Below are positions 38,317 to 47,418 of a stretch of DNA of 64,000 bases, piece after piece. Source of the stretch: Acidobacteriota bacterium (GTDB lineage: Bacteria; Acidobacteriota; Blastocatellia; HR10); assembly GCA_030550025.1 (NCBI GenBank), contig JAUQQC010000007.1:57501-121500 (forward strand). The letters are read 5' to 3'. Every line of letters begins with the position of its first letter. Position 1 is the stretch's first letter. The notes below the pieces were generated by a model that was given only the letters and a program-made list of their open reading frames with translations, was not told the origin of the DNA and did no database searches. Position numbers and translations under genes: made by a program.

Positions 38317-38744
38317 GCATGGACGTCTATGGTCTATTCCCGGCCTTGAAAGACCCGGTCAAGAGCATCTGGTCGCTGACGTGGCCAGGGGTGATTAGTG
38401 GATTAGGCTCTGGAGAACCCTCCTACGGAGTGCGAGGAAATCGAAATTCGAAACTGTTTCGGATCGAGCCTGATTCATAGGGTTTTGCCGAAGGACCCAT
38501 AGGCTGGTCCTTGGAGGACTGGTTAGGCGGCCGTTCGAGTTTCTGTGGGACGCTTGAGCGTTCTTCCGATCATGCCTCGAACCTAGGCAAGCCGTGGCTC
38601 AAGCCGTTGGGAGAAGCCCGTTGAAACAGACTCGACCTGGCACCCCGCTCGCTACCAGTCTTCCAACGGCCGGCCTGGCTGGTGGCCCTAAGGCATTGCC
38701 GCCTAAAGGCGGCTCAGTGGTTACTTTTCGTATGTGTGCGCCTT
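38317..38744. other. 428-base spacer with a small ATGA-coupled frame and a hairpin
   Basis: A 55-codon frame (38313-38480, MSMDVYGLFPALKDPVKSIW...) starts by ATGA overlap with the ligase alpha stop. Its first 30 residues look protein-like, the rest runs into repeat-like sequence, so it may be a gene remnant. A perfect hairpin GCCGCC-TAAA-GGCGGC sits at 38698-38713, 32 bases before the next gene. No other gene is seen. Confidence 0.4.
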
Positions 38745-39533
38745 ATGGAAAGCGGGCACTGGAAGACAGCCATCACTAAGGTGGAACCCAATAAGATCCT
38801 GCTCCGCGGCTATCGCTTGGACGAGCTGATTGGTCGCATCTCCTACGGAGAAGCTGTTTACCTGACGCTCAAAGGGGAATTGCCGCCTCGGCATGAAGGG
38901 AAACTGATCGAAGCCATTCTGGTGTCGGTCATTGATCATGGTGCGACCCCCCCCTCTGCGCTAGCGGCCCGCACGATTGCATCCACCGGGGCTGGGCTCA
39001 GTGCTGCTGTGGCTGGAGGGATCTTGGCCATTTCGCATTATCACGGTGGAGCTATCGGGGAATGCATGGCCGTGTTGCGCGAGGCAGTCAATCATCGGCG
39101 ACAACAGGGAACTTCAGTAGCAGAAGCCGCCACCTGGGTGGTGGAAGAACACACTCGTGCCCGCAAACGTCTTCCTGGGTTCGGCCATCGCCTGCATACG
39201 CAAGATCCCCGCACAACCCGGCTGTTTGATCTAGCAGCACAGTGGGGGATTGCCGGGGAGTTTGTCCAAATGGCTCGCGCGATCGAGCAAGCGATGAAAG
39301 AACGTTTGGGCAAACCACTGCCAATCAACGCCGATGGAGCCATCGCGGCCTTACTGTGCGAAATGGACTTTGATCCAATGGTAGCCGATGCCTTTTTCAT
39401 GATGGCCCGCGTGCCCGGCCTGGTCGCCCACATCCATGAGGAAAAGACACGACAGAAACCCATGCGGCGGATTCATCTAACAGATATTGAGTATGATGGT
39501 CCGGCAGAGCGGGCGTTGGAGCGAACGGAGTGA
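38745..39533 (+). CDS. citrate-synthase-fold lyase (citryl-CoA lyase-like)
   Basis: A 262-residue short member of the citrate synthase superfamily, the size of citryl-CoA lyases rather than citrate synthase (about 430). It starts MESGHWKTAITKVEPNKI; upstream codons are open but Cys/Arg rich. Equivalents of the three catalytic residues are kept: H100 (SHYHGGAIGEC), H148 (GFGHRLHTQDPR) and D208 (CEMDFDP). ARVPGLVAHIHEE near the C-terminus is the CoA-site helix. Behind the two-subunit CoA ligase it would cleave the acyl-CoA by a retro-Claisen reaction, giving acetyl-CoA (or a homologue) and an oxo-acid. Citrate itself is the simplest candidate substrate, a citrate analogue another. Confidence 0.83.
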   Translation: MESGHWKTAITKVEPNKILLRGYRLDELIGRISYGEAVYLTLKGELPPRHEGKLIEAILVSVIDHGATPPSALAARTIASTGAGLSAAVAGGILAISHYHGGAIGECMAVLREAVNHRRQQGTSVAEAATWVVEEHTRARKRLPGFGHRLHTQDPRTTRLFDLAAQWGIAGEFVQMARAIEQAMKERLGKPLPINADGAIAALLCEMDFDPMVADAFFMMARVPGLVAHIHEEKTRQKPMRRIHLTDIEYDGPAERALERTE

Positions 39534-39589
39534 TCACTCAGTGATCGGTAAGTCAGGAATCCGTAATCCGCAAAAGGAGGTGGCCGAGC

Positions 39590-40135
39590 ATGAAGGAGAA
39601 GATCAGGGAATTAATTCCTGAGTTTGACCAGATTAGGGATGACGAGCTACGGCAGAAAGCGCTTTCCGTTTGGGAGGATGCACTTCAAGATGGAGGGTGG
39701 GAGCCGGAAGAATTGCTCCGCATGCCCTTCACGCTGTGGGCAGAGAATGTCAAGGTGAGTTTCATCGAGCATGTCCGCACGGTTTGCCGTATGTGTATCG
39801 AGATTGAGAAGGTTTTAAGAGAGTCCTACGGCGACCGAGTGAAGATCAATCGGGATTATCTTATCGCCGGAGCTCTGCTGGCCGATGTGGGCAAGCTCAT
39901 CGAGTATGAGAAGAAGGACGGCGAGTATGTCAGAAGCAAAAAAGGAGAGTACTTGCGGCATCCGTTTGTGGGTGTGGGGATGGCCTATCGGCGAGGGTTG
40001 CCCGAGGGCGTCATGCATGTCATTGCGACGCATTCCAAAGAGGGCGATCATGTGGCCCGATCACCGGAATCCATAATTTTTCATCACGCCGATTTCATTG
40101 ACTTCGACCTGGTGAGCAAAAAGCGGCCATTTTAG
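39590..40135 (+). CDS. HD-domain-like protein with altered metal dyad
   Basis: A 181-residue protein with a strong AAAGGAGGTG 7 bases before its ATG. It follows the HD phosphohydrolase pattern: H61 (FIEHVRTVCR), then ALLADVGKLIEYEKK where families normally read HD (here A98-D99), then HPFVGVGMAYRRG, THSKEGDH and FHHADFIDFD. Loss of the dyad His would weaken or change the metal site. HD enzymes hydrolyse nucleotides or phosphoesters; here the activity is uncertain. It lies between the lyase and the MmgE/PrpD gene on the same strand. Confidence 0.7.
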   Translation: MKEKIRELIPEFDQIRDDELRQKALSVWEDALQDGGWEPEELLRMPFTLWAENVKVSFIEHVRTVCRMCIEIEKVLRESYGDRVKINRDYLIAGALLADVGKLIEYEKKDGEYVRSKKGEYLRHPFVGVGMAYRRGLPEGVMHVIATHSKEGDHVARSPESIIFHHADFIDFDLVSKKRPF

Positions 40136-40248
40136 CATCCCGTTTTTGCCGGTTGGTCATGGGTGGGAACCACCGACCAGGAACCCAAGGCTGAATCACA
40201 AGGATGGCCAAAATCTTCGTAGATTAAGCAGGGAACAACTGTTGACCG

Positions 40249-41640
40249 ATGGCTAAGACGATCTCACGACAGTGGGCTGAGTACGCGGTGGCGCTCACGT
40301 TTGAGGATATTCCAGCGGCGGCCGTTCAGGCGGCGAAACGGTTTCTGCTGGATACGGTGGGATGCGCATTGGGAGGCTATCGAATCGAGGATTGTGAGAT
40401 TGGGCGTGAGGTCATCCGCCAGATGGGCGGACGGCCGGAAGCTACGATCATCGGTTCTGGCGAGAAGACCAATGCCGTCAATGCCGCCTTCATCAATAGC
40501 CTTGCCGTGCGGGTGATGGATTACAACGACGTCTACTGGAAGCAAGATCCATCTCACCCGAGCGACCTCATTCCTGCCGCCCTGGCCGTGGGTGAACGGC
40601 AACGAAGGTCGGGCAAGGATTTGATCACGGCCATCGTCATCGCCTACGATTTGGAGATGCGGCTGTGCGAGGCTGCATTCCCCGGCATTCGCGAGTTAGG
40701 CTGGCACCATGCTACGCTGACGCAATTTGCCTCGCCAGTGGTGGCCGGGAAGATGCTGGGCTTGACGGTTGAGCAGATGGTCAACGCCATTGGCATCTCA
40801 GGCGCACACAACGCCACGCTCGGTGCCGTTACGGCGGGCAAACTGACGATGATGAAGAACACGGTAGACCCAATGGCCACGCAAAGTGGTGTCCTGGCAG
40901 CACTGCTGGCTCAAAAGGGCTATGTTGGACCGGAGGCAATTTTCGAGGGCCGCGAGGGACTGTTTGCCCAAGTGGGGCGCGAGTGGGACCCCGACAGGTT
41001 GACGGCTGGGTTGGGCACTGACTTCAAGATCACGCAATGCTCGATGAAACCCTTTCCCACGGAAGCGCTGACTCACTCGCCGATCACAGCGACGCTGGCG
41101 TTGGTACGTGAACACTGTCTCCGACCGGAAGACATCGAGGCGGTGACCGTCAGGACGATTGCTCGGGCGGCAGAAATTTTGGCCGATCCATCGAAATACC
41201 AGATCACCTCCAAAGAGACAGCTGATCACAGCTTGCCTTACTGTCTGGCAGCCGCCATTGCCGATGGTGAGGTCACGCCGCGCCAATTTAGGCCTGATAA
41301 GCTCGGCGATCCTCGTATTCTCAATCTGGTTCCGAAGGTCCGGGTCTTGGCCGACGATGAATTTGAGCGGCTCTTCCCCGACCGGCAGCCATGCCTGGTG
41401 GAAATCCGCACTACGTTGGGTCGGACGTTCAATTGTCGCGTAGACTATCCCAAAGGCGATCCCCGCGATCCCTTAACTGATGAGGAGCTGAAGAACAAGT
41501 TTTCTGCTTTGGTGGAAGGGCTGCTGTCGTCTGAACGTTGTCAGACCATTTTCAGTCTTATCGGTGAGTTGGAGTCGTTAGGGGACATCAGTACCTTGAT
41601 GGAGATGCTCGTGGTGGAAGAGGCTGGTATGAGGAGGTAA
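40249..41640 (+). CDS. MmgE/PrpD family protein
   Basis: A 463-residue member of the family that includes 2-methylcitrate dehydratase PrpD, cis-aconitate decarboxylase and iminodisuccinate epimerase, all acting on small di/tricarboxylates. Recognised parts: FLLDTVGCALGGYRIED, VRVMDYNDVYWKQDPSHPSD (the D-x-ND...HPSD active-site segment), ASPVVAGKMLGLT, CSMKPFPTEALTHS, KETADHSLPYCLAAAIADG and YPKGDPRDPLTDEEL near the C-terminus. Its place next to a citryl-CoA-lyase-like system suggests it prepares or isomerises a citrate-like acid (inference). It ends one base before the next ATG, and its last codons contain that gene's AGGAGG. Confidence 0.9.
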   Translation: MAKTISRQWAEYAVALTFEDIPAAAVQAAKRFLLDTVGCALGGYRIEDCEIGREVIRQMGGRPEATIIGSGEKTNAVNAAFINSLAVRVMDYNDVYWKQDPSHPSDLIPAALAVGERQRRSGKDLITAIVIAYDLEMRLCEAAFPGIRELGWHHATLTQFASPVVAGKMLGLTVEQMVNAIGISGAHNATLGAVTAGKLTMMKNTVDPMATQSGVLAALLAQKGYVGPEAIFEGREGLFAQVGREWDPDRLTAGLGTDFKITQCSMKPFPTEALTHSPITATLALVREHCLRPEDIEAVTVRTIARAAEILADPSKYQITSKETADHSLPYCLAAAIADGEVTPRQFRPDKLGDPRILNLVPKVRVLADDEFERLFPDRQPCLVEIRTTLGRTFNCRVDYPKGDPRDPLTDEELKNKFSALVEGLLSSERCQTIFSLIGELESLGDISTLMEMLVVEEAGMRR

Positions 41641-41641
41641 T

Positions 41642-43087
41642 ATGGGTCGTTATGATATGGTTATCAAAAATGGCACCCTGGTCATCCCCTACATAGGGAT
41701 AGTCAAAGCCGATCTTGGGATTAAAGATGGCCGCCTGGCCAGCATGGGCTCAGAAATCGCTTCCACTGATGGCGAACAGGTCATAGATGCTGCTGGCAAG
41801 GTCGTCTTCCCCGGTGCGGTGGACTCCCATTTCCACGTGGGCATTTATCGCCCGTTGTCGGAAGATGCTCAGAGTGAGTCAGCTTCAGCCACCGTCGGGG
41901 GGGTGACGACGATCTTGAGCTACTTTCGCACTGGTCATCATTACCTGAACAAATCCGGACCTTATCGCGAAATCTTTCCCGAGGTATTAGAGCTTTCGCG
42001 CGGGCGCTTCTATACCGACTACGGTTACCATATCGCCATTATGACCGAAGAGCAGCTGGGTGAGGTCCAGATGTTGGTCGAGCAGTATGGGGTCGGGTCG
42101 TTCAAATTCTACATGTTTTACAAAGGGCTGACGCTCACTGCCGACTCTACGCGTGGCCGCGAATATACCATGACCGAAAACTATGATCTGGGCCATCTTT
42201 ACCGGCTCATGGAACAGGTGTCGCGTGTATCCGCAAGATATTGGGACAAGGGTCGAATTGCCCTGAGCCTTCACTGCGAGAATCCTGAACTGATCCGTGT
42301 GTTCATCGAAGAAGTCAAGGCGCAAGGTGGGCAGGGGTTGGAAGCCTACAGCCGAGCCCGCCCACCTCTGACGGAACGACTCTCAATTCATGAAGCAGCG
42401 ATCCTGGCCGATGCCACCAGCTGCCCGATTAACCTATTGCACTTGAGCAGTCGGCAAGCTTTGCAGGCGGGGCTGGAAGTCCGACGCCAGTATCCACATC
42501 TGAGCATCAAATTGGAAACAACGCTCCATCATCTGGTGCTGACGTACGACACAGCAAGTGATCTTAAGGGCAAGGTTAACCCACCCATTCGCACCCAAGC
42601 CGATGCCGACTTTTTGTGGCAAGGCATCATCAACGGGGACGTAGACACAGTCGTGAGCGATCATGCCTGCTGTTTTGAGGAACAAAAAGGGAACGATCTG
42701 TGGACCGCCCTGCCGGGATTTGGAGGCTCCTCATTGCTATATCCCATCCTGATTTCTGAAGGCTATCATAAGCGAAACATTCCCCTAACGCGCATCGCTG
42801 AGCTGGTAGCGGCCAATCCGGCCGCCGCTTTTGGTCTCTATCCTCGCAAGGGAACGCTTATGGTGGGCGCGGACGCCGACTTGGCCATCGTGGACATAAA
42901 CTATCGGCAGAAGGTAACACCGGAGATATTGCATTCGGCCCAGAACTTCACGCCATTTGATGGAATCGAACTGACGGGATGGCCTACGCAGACGATCCTG
43001 CGAGGGCAAGTTGTGTTTTCCCAAGGTCGCTTGGTTGCCCAACCAATAGGGCAGTACCTGAAGCGGCCCGTTGGTCTTCATTCGTGA
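41642..43087 (+). CDS. dihydropyrimidinase/hydantoinase-like cyclic amidohydrolase
   Basis: A 481-residue binuclear-metal amidohydrolase that hydrolyses a cyclic amide or related ring bond. All metal ligands are present: H63 and H65 (DSHFHVG), carbamylated-lysine candidate K155 (GSFKFYM), H211 (LHCEN), H267 (LHLSS) and D340 (VSDHACC). Start MGRYDMVIKNGTLVIP and closing ADLAIVDINYRQ...GQVVFSQGRLV are typical. The enzyme might be a dihydropyrimidinase, hydantoinase or allantoinase; an unusually polar substrate loop (GREYTMTENYDL) prevents a closer call. Tightly coupled to the MmgE/PrpD gene (one-base gap). Confidence 0.88.
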   Translation: MGRYDMVIKNGTLVIPYIGIVKADLGIKDGRLASMGSEIASTDGEQVIDAAGKVVFPGAVDSHFHVGIYRPLSEDAQSESASATVGGVTTILSYFRTGHHYLNKSGPYREIFPEVLELSRGRFYTDYGYHIAIMTEEQLGEVQMLVEQYGVGSFKFYMFYKGLTLTADSTRGREYTMTENYDLGHLYRLMEQVSRVSARYWDKGRIALSLHCENPELIRVFIEEVKAQGGQGLEAYSRARPPLTERLSIHEAAILADATSCPINLLHLSSRQALQAGLEVRRQYPHLSIKLETTLHHLVLTYDTASDLKGKVNPPIRTQADADFLWQGIINGDVDTVVSDHACCFEEQKGNDLWTALPGFGGSSLLYPILISEGYHKRNIPLTRIAELVAANPAAAFGLYPRKGTLMVGADADLAIVDINYRQKVTPEILHSAQNFTPFDGIELTGWPTQTILRGQVVFSQGRLVAQPIGQYLKRPVGLHS

Positions 43088-43250
43088 TGTCCTGATCCCT
43101 TCGATCGGTGTCATTCATCAGTCATCCGTTGATCATTGGGCGCTGATGATGGTTCATTCATTGGTCGGAAAAAAGAATCGGCAACCCGAAACCAGCAATA
43201 GATTGGATTCGGGACATTGATGTCGATTTCTCCTTTGCCAGGAGCTGGCC

Positions 43251-43673
43251 ATGAGACAACGACTCGGGATAACCTTGGCTTGTGTAACACTGGCACTGAT
43301 TGGCCTGGCTTTGATGCTCCCCCAATTAGCTGTGACCGCTCAGGAATCAGAGGTGATCGAGCGTGGGCGCGAGATTTACCGTCAACACTGCGCTTCTTGT
43401 CACGGAGTCGATGCCAAAGGCCATGGCCCGGCAGCCGATGCTCTCAAAAAAAATCCGCCGGATCTGACGCTCATTCAGAAGAAAGGCGAAAAGTTTCCCT
43501 TTGATGAGGTCATGAATATCATCGACGGCGAGACGGTTATCTCTGCTCATGGCTCTCGTGAAATGCCTGTGTGGGGGACGATTTTCCGCAAGGCCAAGGG
43601 CGAGATGTTGGCGCATTTGGATATCTATGCGCTGACTAAATATATCGAATCCATTCAAAGGCATCGCCCGTGA
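43251..43673 (+). CDS. exported monohaem cytochrome c
   Basis: A 140-residue class I cytochrome c. Signal peptide 1-31 (LGITLACVTLALIGLALML...), haem motif C47-A-S-C50-H51 in YRQHCASCHGVDAKGHG, and a candidate distal Met in SREMPVWG near residue 105. LDIYALTKYIESIQ is the C-terminal helix. It would carry electrons in the periplasm. The molybdoenzyme at 61.4 kb is a possible donor, since type II DMSO-reductase relatives often use c-type cytochromes. Confidence 0.9.
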   Translation: MRQRLGITLACVTLALIGLALMLPQLAVTAQESEVIERGREIYRQHCASCHGVDAKGHGPAADALKKNPPDLTLIQKKGEKFPFDEVMNIIDGETVISAHGSREMPVWGTIFRKAKGEMLAHLDIYALTKYIESIQRHRP

Positions 43674-44084
43674 TTTGACCAGTGACCAGCGATCGGTGCT
43701 GGCGTCAGCAGCTAGCGATAGTGCTGAGTGTCAGTAACCAAGCCATAGATGACGTAGGAGACCGAATGGTTCGCAAGCCGCGTTTCGCGGGAGCCTACAG
43801 GACGCACGAAATGCATGAACTTGGTGGCCGATTGGATGGCCCATTCGCCATTCGTCGCAGGCAAAAAGGTCTATCCGCGTACATCTTGTACGCATCTGTG
43901 GACTGTTAGGTGGGAGAGGATATTTCGTGTGTTTCGGGGGCGGTCTCGTGGGTTCATCATTCAGTAGCCGAGAGTCCATACGCAACGTTGGAAGACACAC
44001 CATGAATCCGACGGGTTGGCCTTTGGGGGGGGCCTCTCGCTCGTCATTCGCAATCTATGGTTCCCATTGCTAATGGAGGGAGGT
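43674..44084. other. 411-base spacer with degenerate repeats
   Basis: Begins with GACCAGTGACCAGCGATCGG (43678-43697), a copy of the CAGTGACCAGT-type intergenic repeat, directly after the cytochrome stop. A 75-codon frame (43682-43909) lacks any recognisable feature. No terminator was found. Confidence 0.4.
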
Positions 44085-44972
44085 ATGAGATCTAATATTT
44101 TCTTGGGATGTTGCCTGTTGGTCATGCTGGCCCGGGGCAGTCAGGCGCAACAACTTGACCTATCCAAGCCGGAGGATGCTGTCAAAGCTAGCCGCAAGAT
44201 CCACTGCTCGTTGAACGATGGGCAGCCTGCTGTGTACTGGTGGCGCGGACACGTCTACAGTCGTGTGCCGGGGGAGAAAGACCGTAAGTTGTTTCACGTG
44301 CAGGGTATGAATATCCGCGCCTGTGTTACTCTCATCGATCCACAGGGCAATTATGGGTATCGCATGGTTTCCCGTGAAGTCATGTTCTATTTGGATCCGG
44401 AGACCGACCAAATTCTTCGCACCTGGAACAATCCCTGGACGGGTAAGAGCGTGGAGGTCGTGCACGTCGCCAACGATCCGGTCAATATGCGTCCGGTCTT
44501 CGCTCGTGGGCCGCATGGCAATTATCAGTTGGGCGGCACGATCAAAGACGGCTGGGTGTGGCTGACGACTGAAGTTCCTTTGTTCTACACTAACCCATTA
44601 GGTGGGGACTATCAGGAGTACGTTGGCGGTGCGTATCAGGCCATCGAAATGTTCAACCACTTCCTACCCTTGGACGAGCTTCTAGATGCTAACAAGCCGT
44701 CGGTTGAAAACGTGCTGGTGGGATGGGCTCGTGTGTCCCAGTGGCTGCCTTGGATGGAGATGGGAGATCGCCCTGGTCAGCTGATCTTTCACGCCGCTGG
44801 CAAGAAGCTCAGATCGTGGGATGACTTGCCGGAGATGATGAAGCGCGAAATTGAGGCGAACTATCCGATCTATAAAACCCCACCGCCGCTGGATGATCGC
44901 CGTCCGAATGAAACCAGTTGGACCTATTTCAAGAAGGTGATCGACGCCAAGCGGGGCAAAAGGACGAACTAG
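44085..44972 (+). CDS. exported DUF1838-family protein
   Basis: A 295-residue protein starting at the ATG after GGAGGGAGGT. Signal peptide 1-20 (NIFLGCCLLVMLARGSQAQQ). The mature part follows the DUF1838 pattern: LDLSKPEDAVKASRKIHCSL, PAVYWWRGHVYSRVPGEKDR, LFHVQGMNIRACV, and RTWNNPWTGKSVEVVHVAND. Family members are uncharacterised, commonly exported, and occur near catabolic enzymes. A role in handling the island's substrate is a guess from context. Confidence 0.8.
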   Translation: MRSNIFLGCCLLVMLARGSQAQQLDLSKPEDAVKASRKIHCSLNDGQPAVYWWRGHVYSRVPGEKDRKLFHVQGMNIRACVTLIDPQGNYGYRMVSREVMFYLDPETDQILRTWNNPWTGKSVEVVHVANDPVNMRPVFARGPHGNYQLGGTIKDGWVWLTTEVPLFYTNPLGGDYQEYVGGAYQAIEMFNHFLPLDELLDANKPSVENVLVGWARVSQWLPWMEMGDRPGQLIFHAAGKKLRSWDDLPEMMKREIEANYPIYKTPPPLDDRRPNETSWTYFKKVIDAKRGKRTN

Positions 44973-45166
44973 GATCTTGCCAAGGAGGTGTAGGAAGAGC
45001 CCACCATATAGCTCCGAGTTTGAACTCTCGAGGTGCCAATCATCAGCAAAAGTCTATGAGCGAAATGGTCAGAACCAGCCCGTCGTTCACCAGCTGCTCG
45101 TCGCCGGTTGGGTGTCAGGGACAACTGGCGACCAGAAACCAGCGACCAGTGACACTCATCTTGTCG

Positions 45167-46489
45167 ATGTTTGCCATCCTGGCCTTCTGCCTTCTCTTAC
45201 CTGGGGTGCCGTCTGTAGCCCTGCCCGTCATCGGCGGTGGCGACAAGCCCGATGGTTCCTCTCTGGTTGTGCTCTCGCCGGCCAATCATCAGGCAGCCAG
45301 TCCAGATCTGGCTATCGGCCCAGATGGCAGCATCAATGTCATTTGGGTTGACCGCGCGCCGGATGCAGCCAATCGTGCTCGCTTGAAACCGGGCGAGCAT
45401 ACACACAAAAGCTATACCAATCTCTACTTTGCCCGTTCCACCGACGGAGGGCGATCCTTCACTCCACCGCTTCGCGTCAACGACGTGGAAGGGACGGTGT
45501 GGGGGTTCGGTACCAGCAAACCCCGAATTGCCGTTGGCCAATCGGGCATCATTCACGTGTTTTATTCGGGAAATCGCTGGTCGGCCTCAGCCCCCAGACA
45601 GGCAGTTGATGCCATGTACACTTGATCCACTGATGGCGGGCGGACGTTTGAAAAGCCTCGGCGGCTCAATTCTCTTCATGAAAGTCAGTATGATGATGGC
45701 GAGCTGCAGGCTGCCCATTGCTTCGGCACTATGGGGGTAGCACTGGACGGCTCAGTCTACGTATACTGGATTGACACGCGACACATGAAGAAGGAGGGTG
45801 ATAATAGCACCATCTACGGCGTCGTCTCACGGGATGAGGGGAAGTCGTTTGAACACGAGCGGATGATCTTCGCTAACCTGGCCTGCCCTTGCTGTCAACT
45901 GTGGGTAGCGTTCTCGCCGGAGGCGAAACCCTACCTGTCGTTTAGGGCAGTGGGCAGCGATGGCTCGCGTGATAGCTTGGTGGCGTGGTCTGAGGATCGA
46001 GGTAAAACCTTCTCCCAACCGGTTCGTGTTGCCTCCAGCCGATGGCTGATCAACGCCTGTCCCTTGAAGCCGACGGTGATAGCGATTGATCAGCAAGGTC
46101 GCGTGTTTGCCGCCTACTATACGGCCGGCGAGCAGCCTGCCGGCGTCTACTTTACGGTCTCCGACAATGGTGGAAAAACCTTCACCAAGTCGGTCGCCAT
46201 ACATCCGGAGGCTAAAGTCTCGGACCATCCCAGCGTGGCCGTCGGACCCGACGGGGTGGTGTACGTGGCTTGGGATGCCAAGGTCGGAGATGGACGCCGA
46301 GTGTATCTGCGTGTGTCCTCAGATCACGGAAAGACGTTTGGGCCGATCAGAGAATTTGGCGATCCTTCAGGGTCGGCGACCTATCCTGCTGTCGCCGTTG
46401 ATAAGAACGGCCGGGTCTATCTGGCCTACCAACAGAATGACCGCGTGGTGGTGGAGTCCCATCCCTCGCTGGTGACCAAGATTAAGTGA
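45167..46489 (+). pseudogene. sialidase-like six-Asp-box propeller protein interrupted by one TGA
   Basis: One frame runs for 441 codons with a single internal stop, TGA at 45623-45625 (codon 153), in the context AMYT-stop-STDGGRTF. The neighbouring Asp boxes suggest the stop replaced TGG (Trp). Six Asp boxes are visible: STDGGRSF, STDGGRTF, SRDEGKSF, SEDRGKTF, SDNGGKTF and SSDHGKTF, fitting a six-bladed sialidase-type propeller. The signal peptide starts at the ATG at 45167 (MFAILAFCLLLPGVPSVA); sequence just upstream is an intergenic repeat. The rest is intact, so this is a recent nonsense mutation, a base-call error or a read-through stop. Confidence 0.82.
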
Positions 46490-46774
46490 TCTTGGGTCAG
46501 TGTTAGGGAAATGCCAAATCCGAAATCCTCAAAAGTTTCAAGTTTGGGATTTAGGATTCAGCATTTCCCCGCCGAGATTTCGAATCTCGGATTGCGAACC
46601 TGAAACTTCGCAACTTGCTTCGGACATCAGACCTACTCTGATCCATCGGCCTTGGTCCCTGAAGTTTCATTGGGATAGGAAAGTGGGGGAGCAGGTAACG
46701 AATCCATGGTTCGAGGGAACTTTTTTGAGTCGTGACCTATCGGCTCATTTGCTCAACTAAGGAGAGTAAACGCC
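46490..46774. repeat. AT-richer spacer with GAAATCC-type degenerate repeats
   Basis: Contains AAATCCGAAATCC, GTTTCAAGTTTGGGATTTAGG and CGAGATTTCGAATCTCGG (a palindrome, 46574-46591) in quick succession. Similar sequence lies at 37346-37395 and 38441-38460. No coding capacity is evident. The NTF2-like gene's GGAGAG ribosome-binding site ends the region. Confidence 0.45.
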
Positions 46775-47296
46775 ATGTCACCAGCTCGACACTTCACGTT
46801 TTGGTGGCTGAGTCTGATTCTGCTGCTGAGCGTTACGGCGCTGGGCCGAGTCGCCACCGGCCAGCAAGTCGGCGGTGACGCCAGACACCCCAACGACCGC
46901 TCAGATGCCGTCGCGCGCACAATGCAGGTGGCGCAACGAGCCTTCGACCACTTCCGGCGCGGGTTGGCTACAGGCCAATGGCAGCCATTTTTGGACATGT
47001 TGAGCGATGATTTCACGTTCTACTTCCCGACAGGCAAGTACCAAGGCCTCCATGTCGGCAAGGCGAAGGCAGCCGAATTTTTCCACTATGTGGCCTCAGT
47101 GTTTACCGAAGGTGTCCAGATCACCGAGGTCCTGCGCGTGACGGCCGATGAAAAGACCGTGGTCTTCGAGTTCCGAGACGAAGGCAAGCTGCACGGCCAG
47201 ATGTACAAAAATCGTGTGGCCGTGTCGTTAGATGTGTGCGGCGATAAAATCTGCGGCTATCGCGAATACTTCGGCAGCGATGGGAAGTCCAATTGA
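46775..47296 (+). CDS. exported NTF2/SnoaL-like protein
   Basis: A 173-residue protein with a signal peptide (about 1-30, WWLSLILLLSVTALGRVATG). The mature domain is a cone-shaped NTF2-like fold: FDHFRRGLATGQWQPFLDMLSDDFTFYFPTG, GKAKAAEFFHYVA, and VVFEFRDEGKLHGQMYKNRVAVSLDVCGDKI. Such domains act as small-molecule isomerases, cyclases or binding modules. The exported location is uncommon for the family but matches other proteins of this island. Confidence 0.75.
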   Translation: MSPARHFTFWWLSLILLLSVTALGRVATGQQVGGDARHPNDRSDAVARTMQVAQRAFDHFRRGLATGQWQPFLDMLSDDFTFYFPTGKYQGLHVGKAKAAEFFHYVASVFTEGVQITEVLRVTADEKTVVFEFRDEGKLHGQMYKNRVAVSLDVCGDKICGYREYFGSDGKSN

Positions 47297-47418
47297 AGTG
47301 GCCCGCGCCAGGTGCCCGGAACGCGCGGCAGGTCAGGGAGCAACTGATCACCGGACAACCGGTTACTGATCCGGTGAGCTGTAAGCCACCAAGCCACCGA
47401 TTTCACCGATTTTCACTG

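Noticed and set aside
43682..43909. 75-codon frame after the cytochrome gene
   Set aside because: Begins inside a repeat and shows no recognisable features.
45056..45166. Earlier start for the sialidase-like gene (MSEMVRTS...)
   Set aside because: It would make the N-terminus from an intergenic CAGTGACCAGT-type repeat; the signal peptide starts at 45167.
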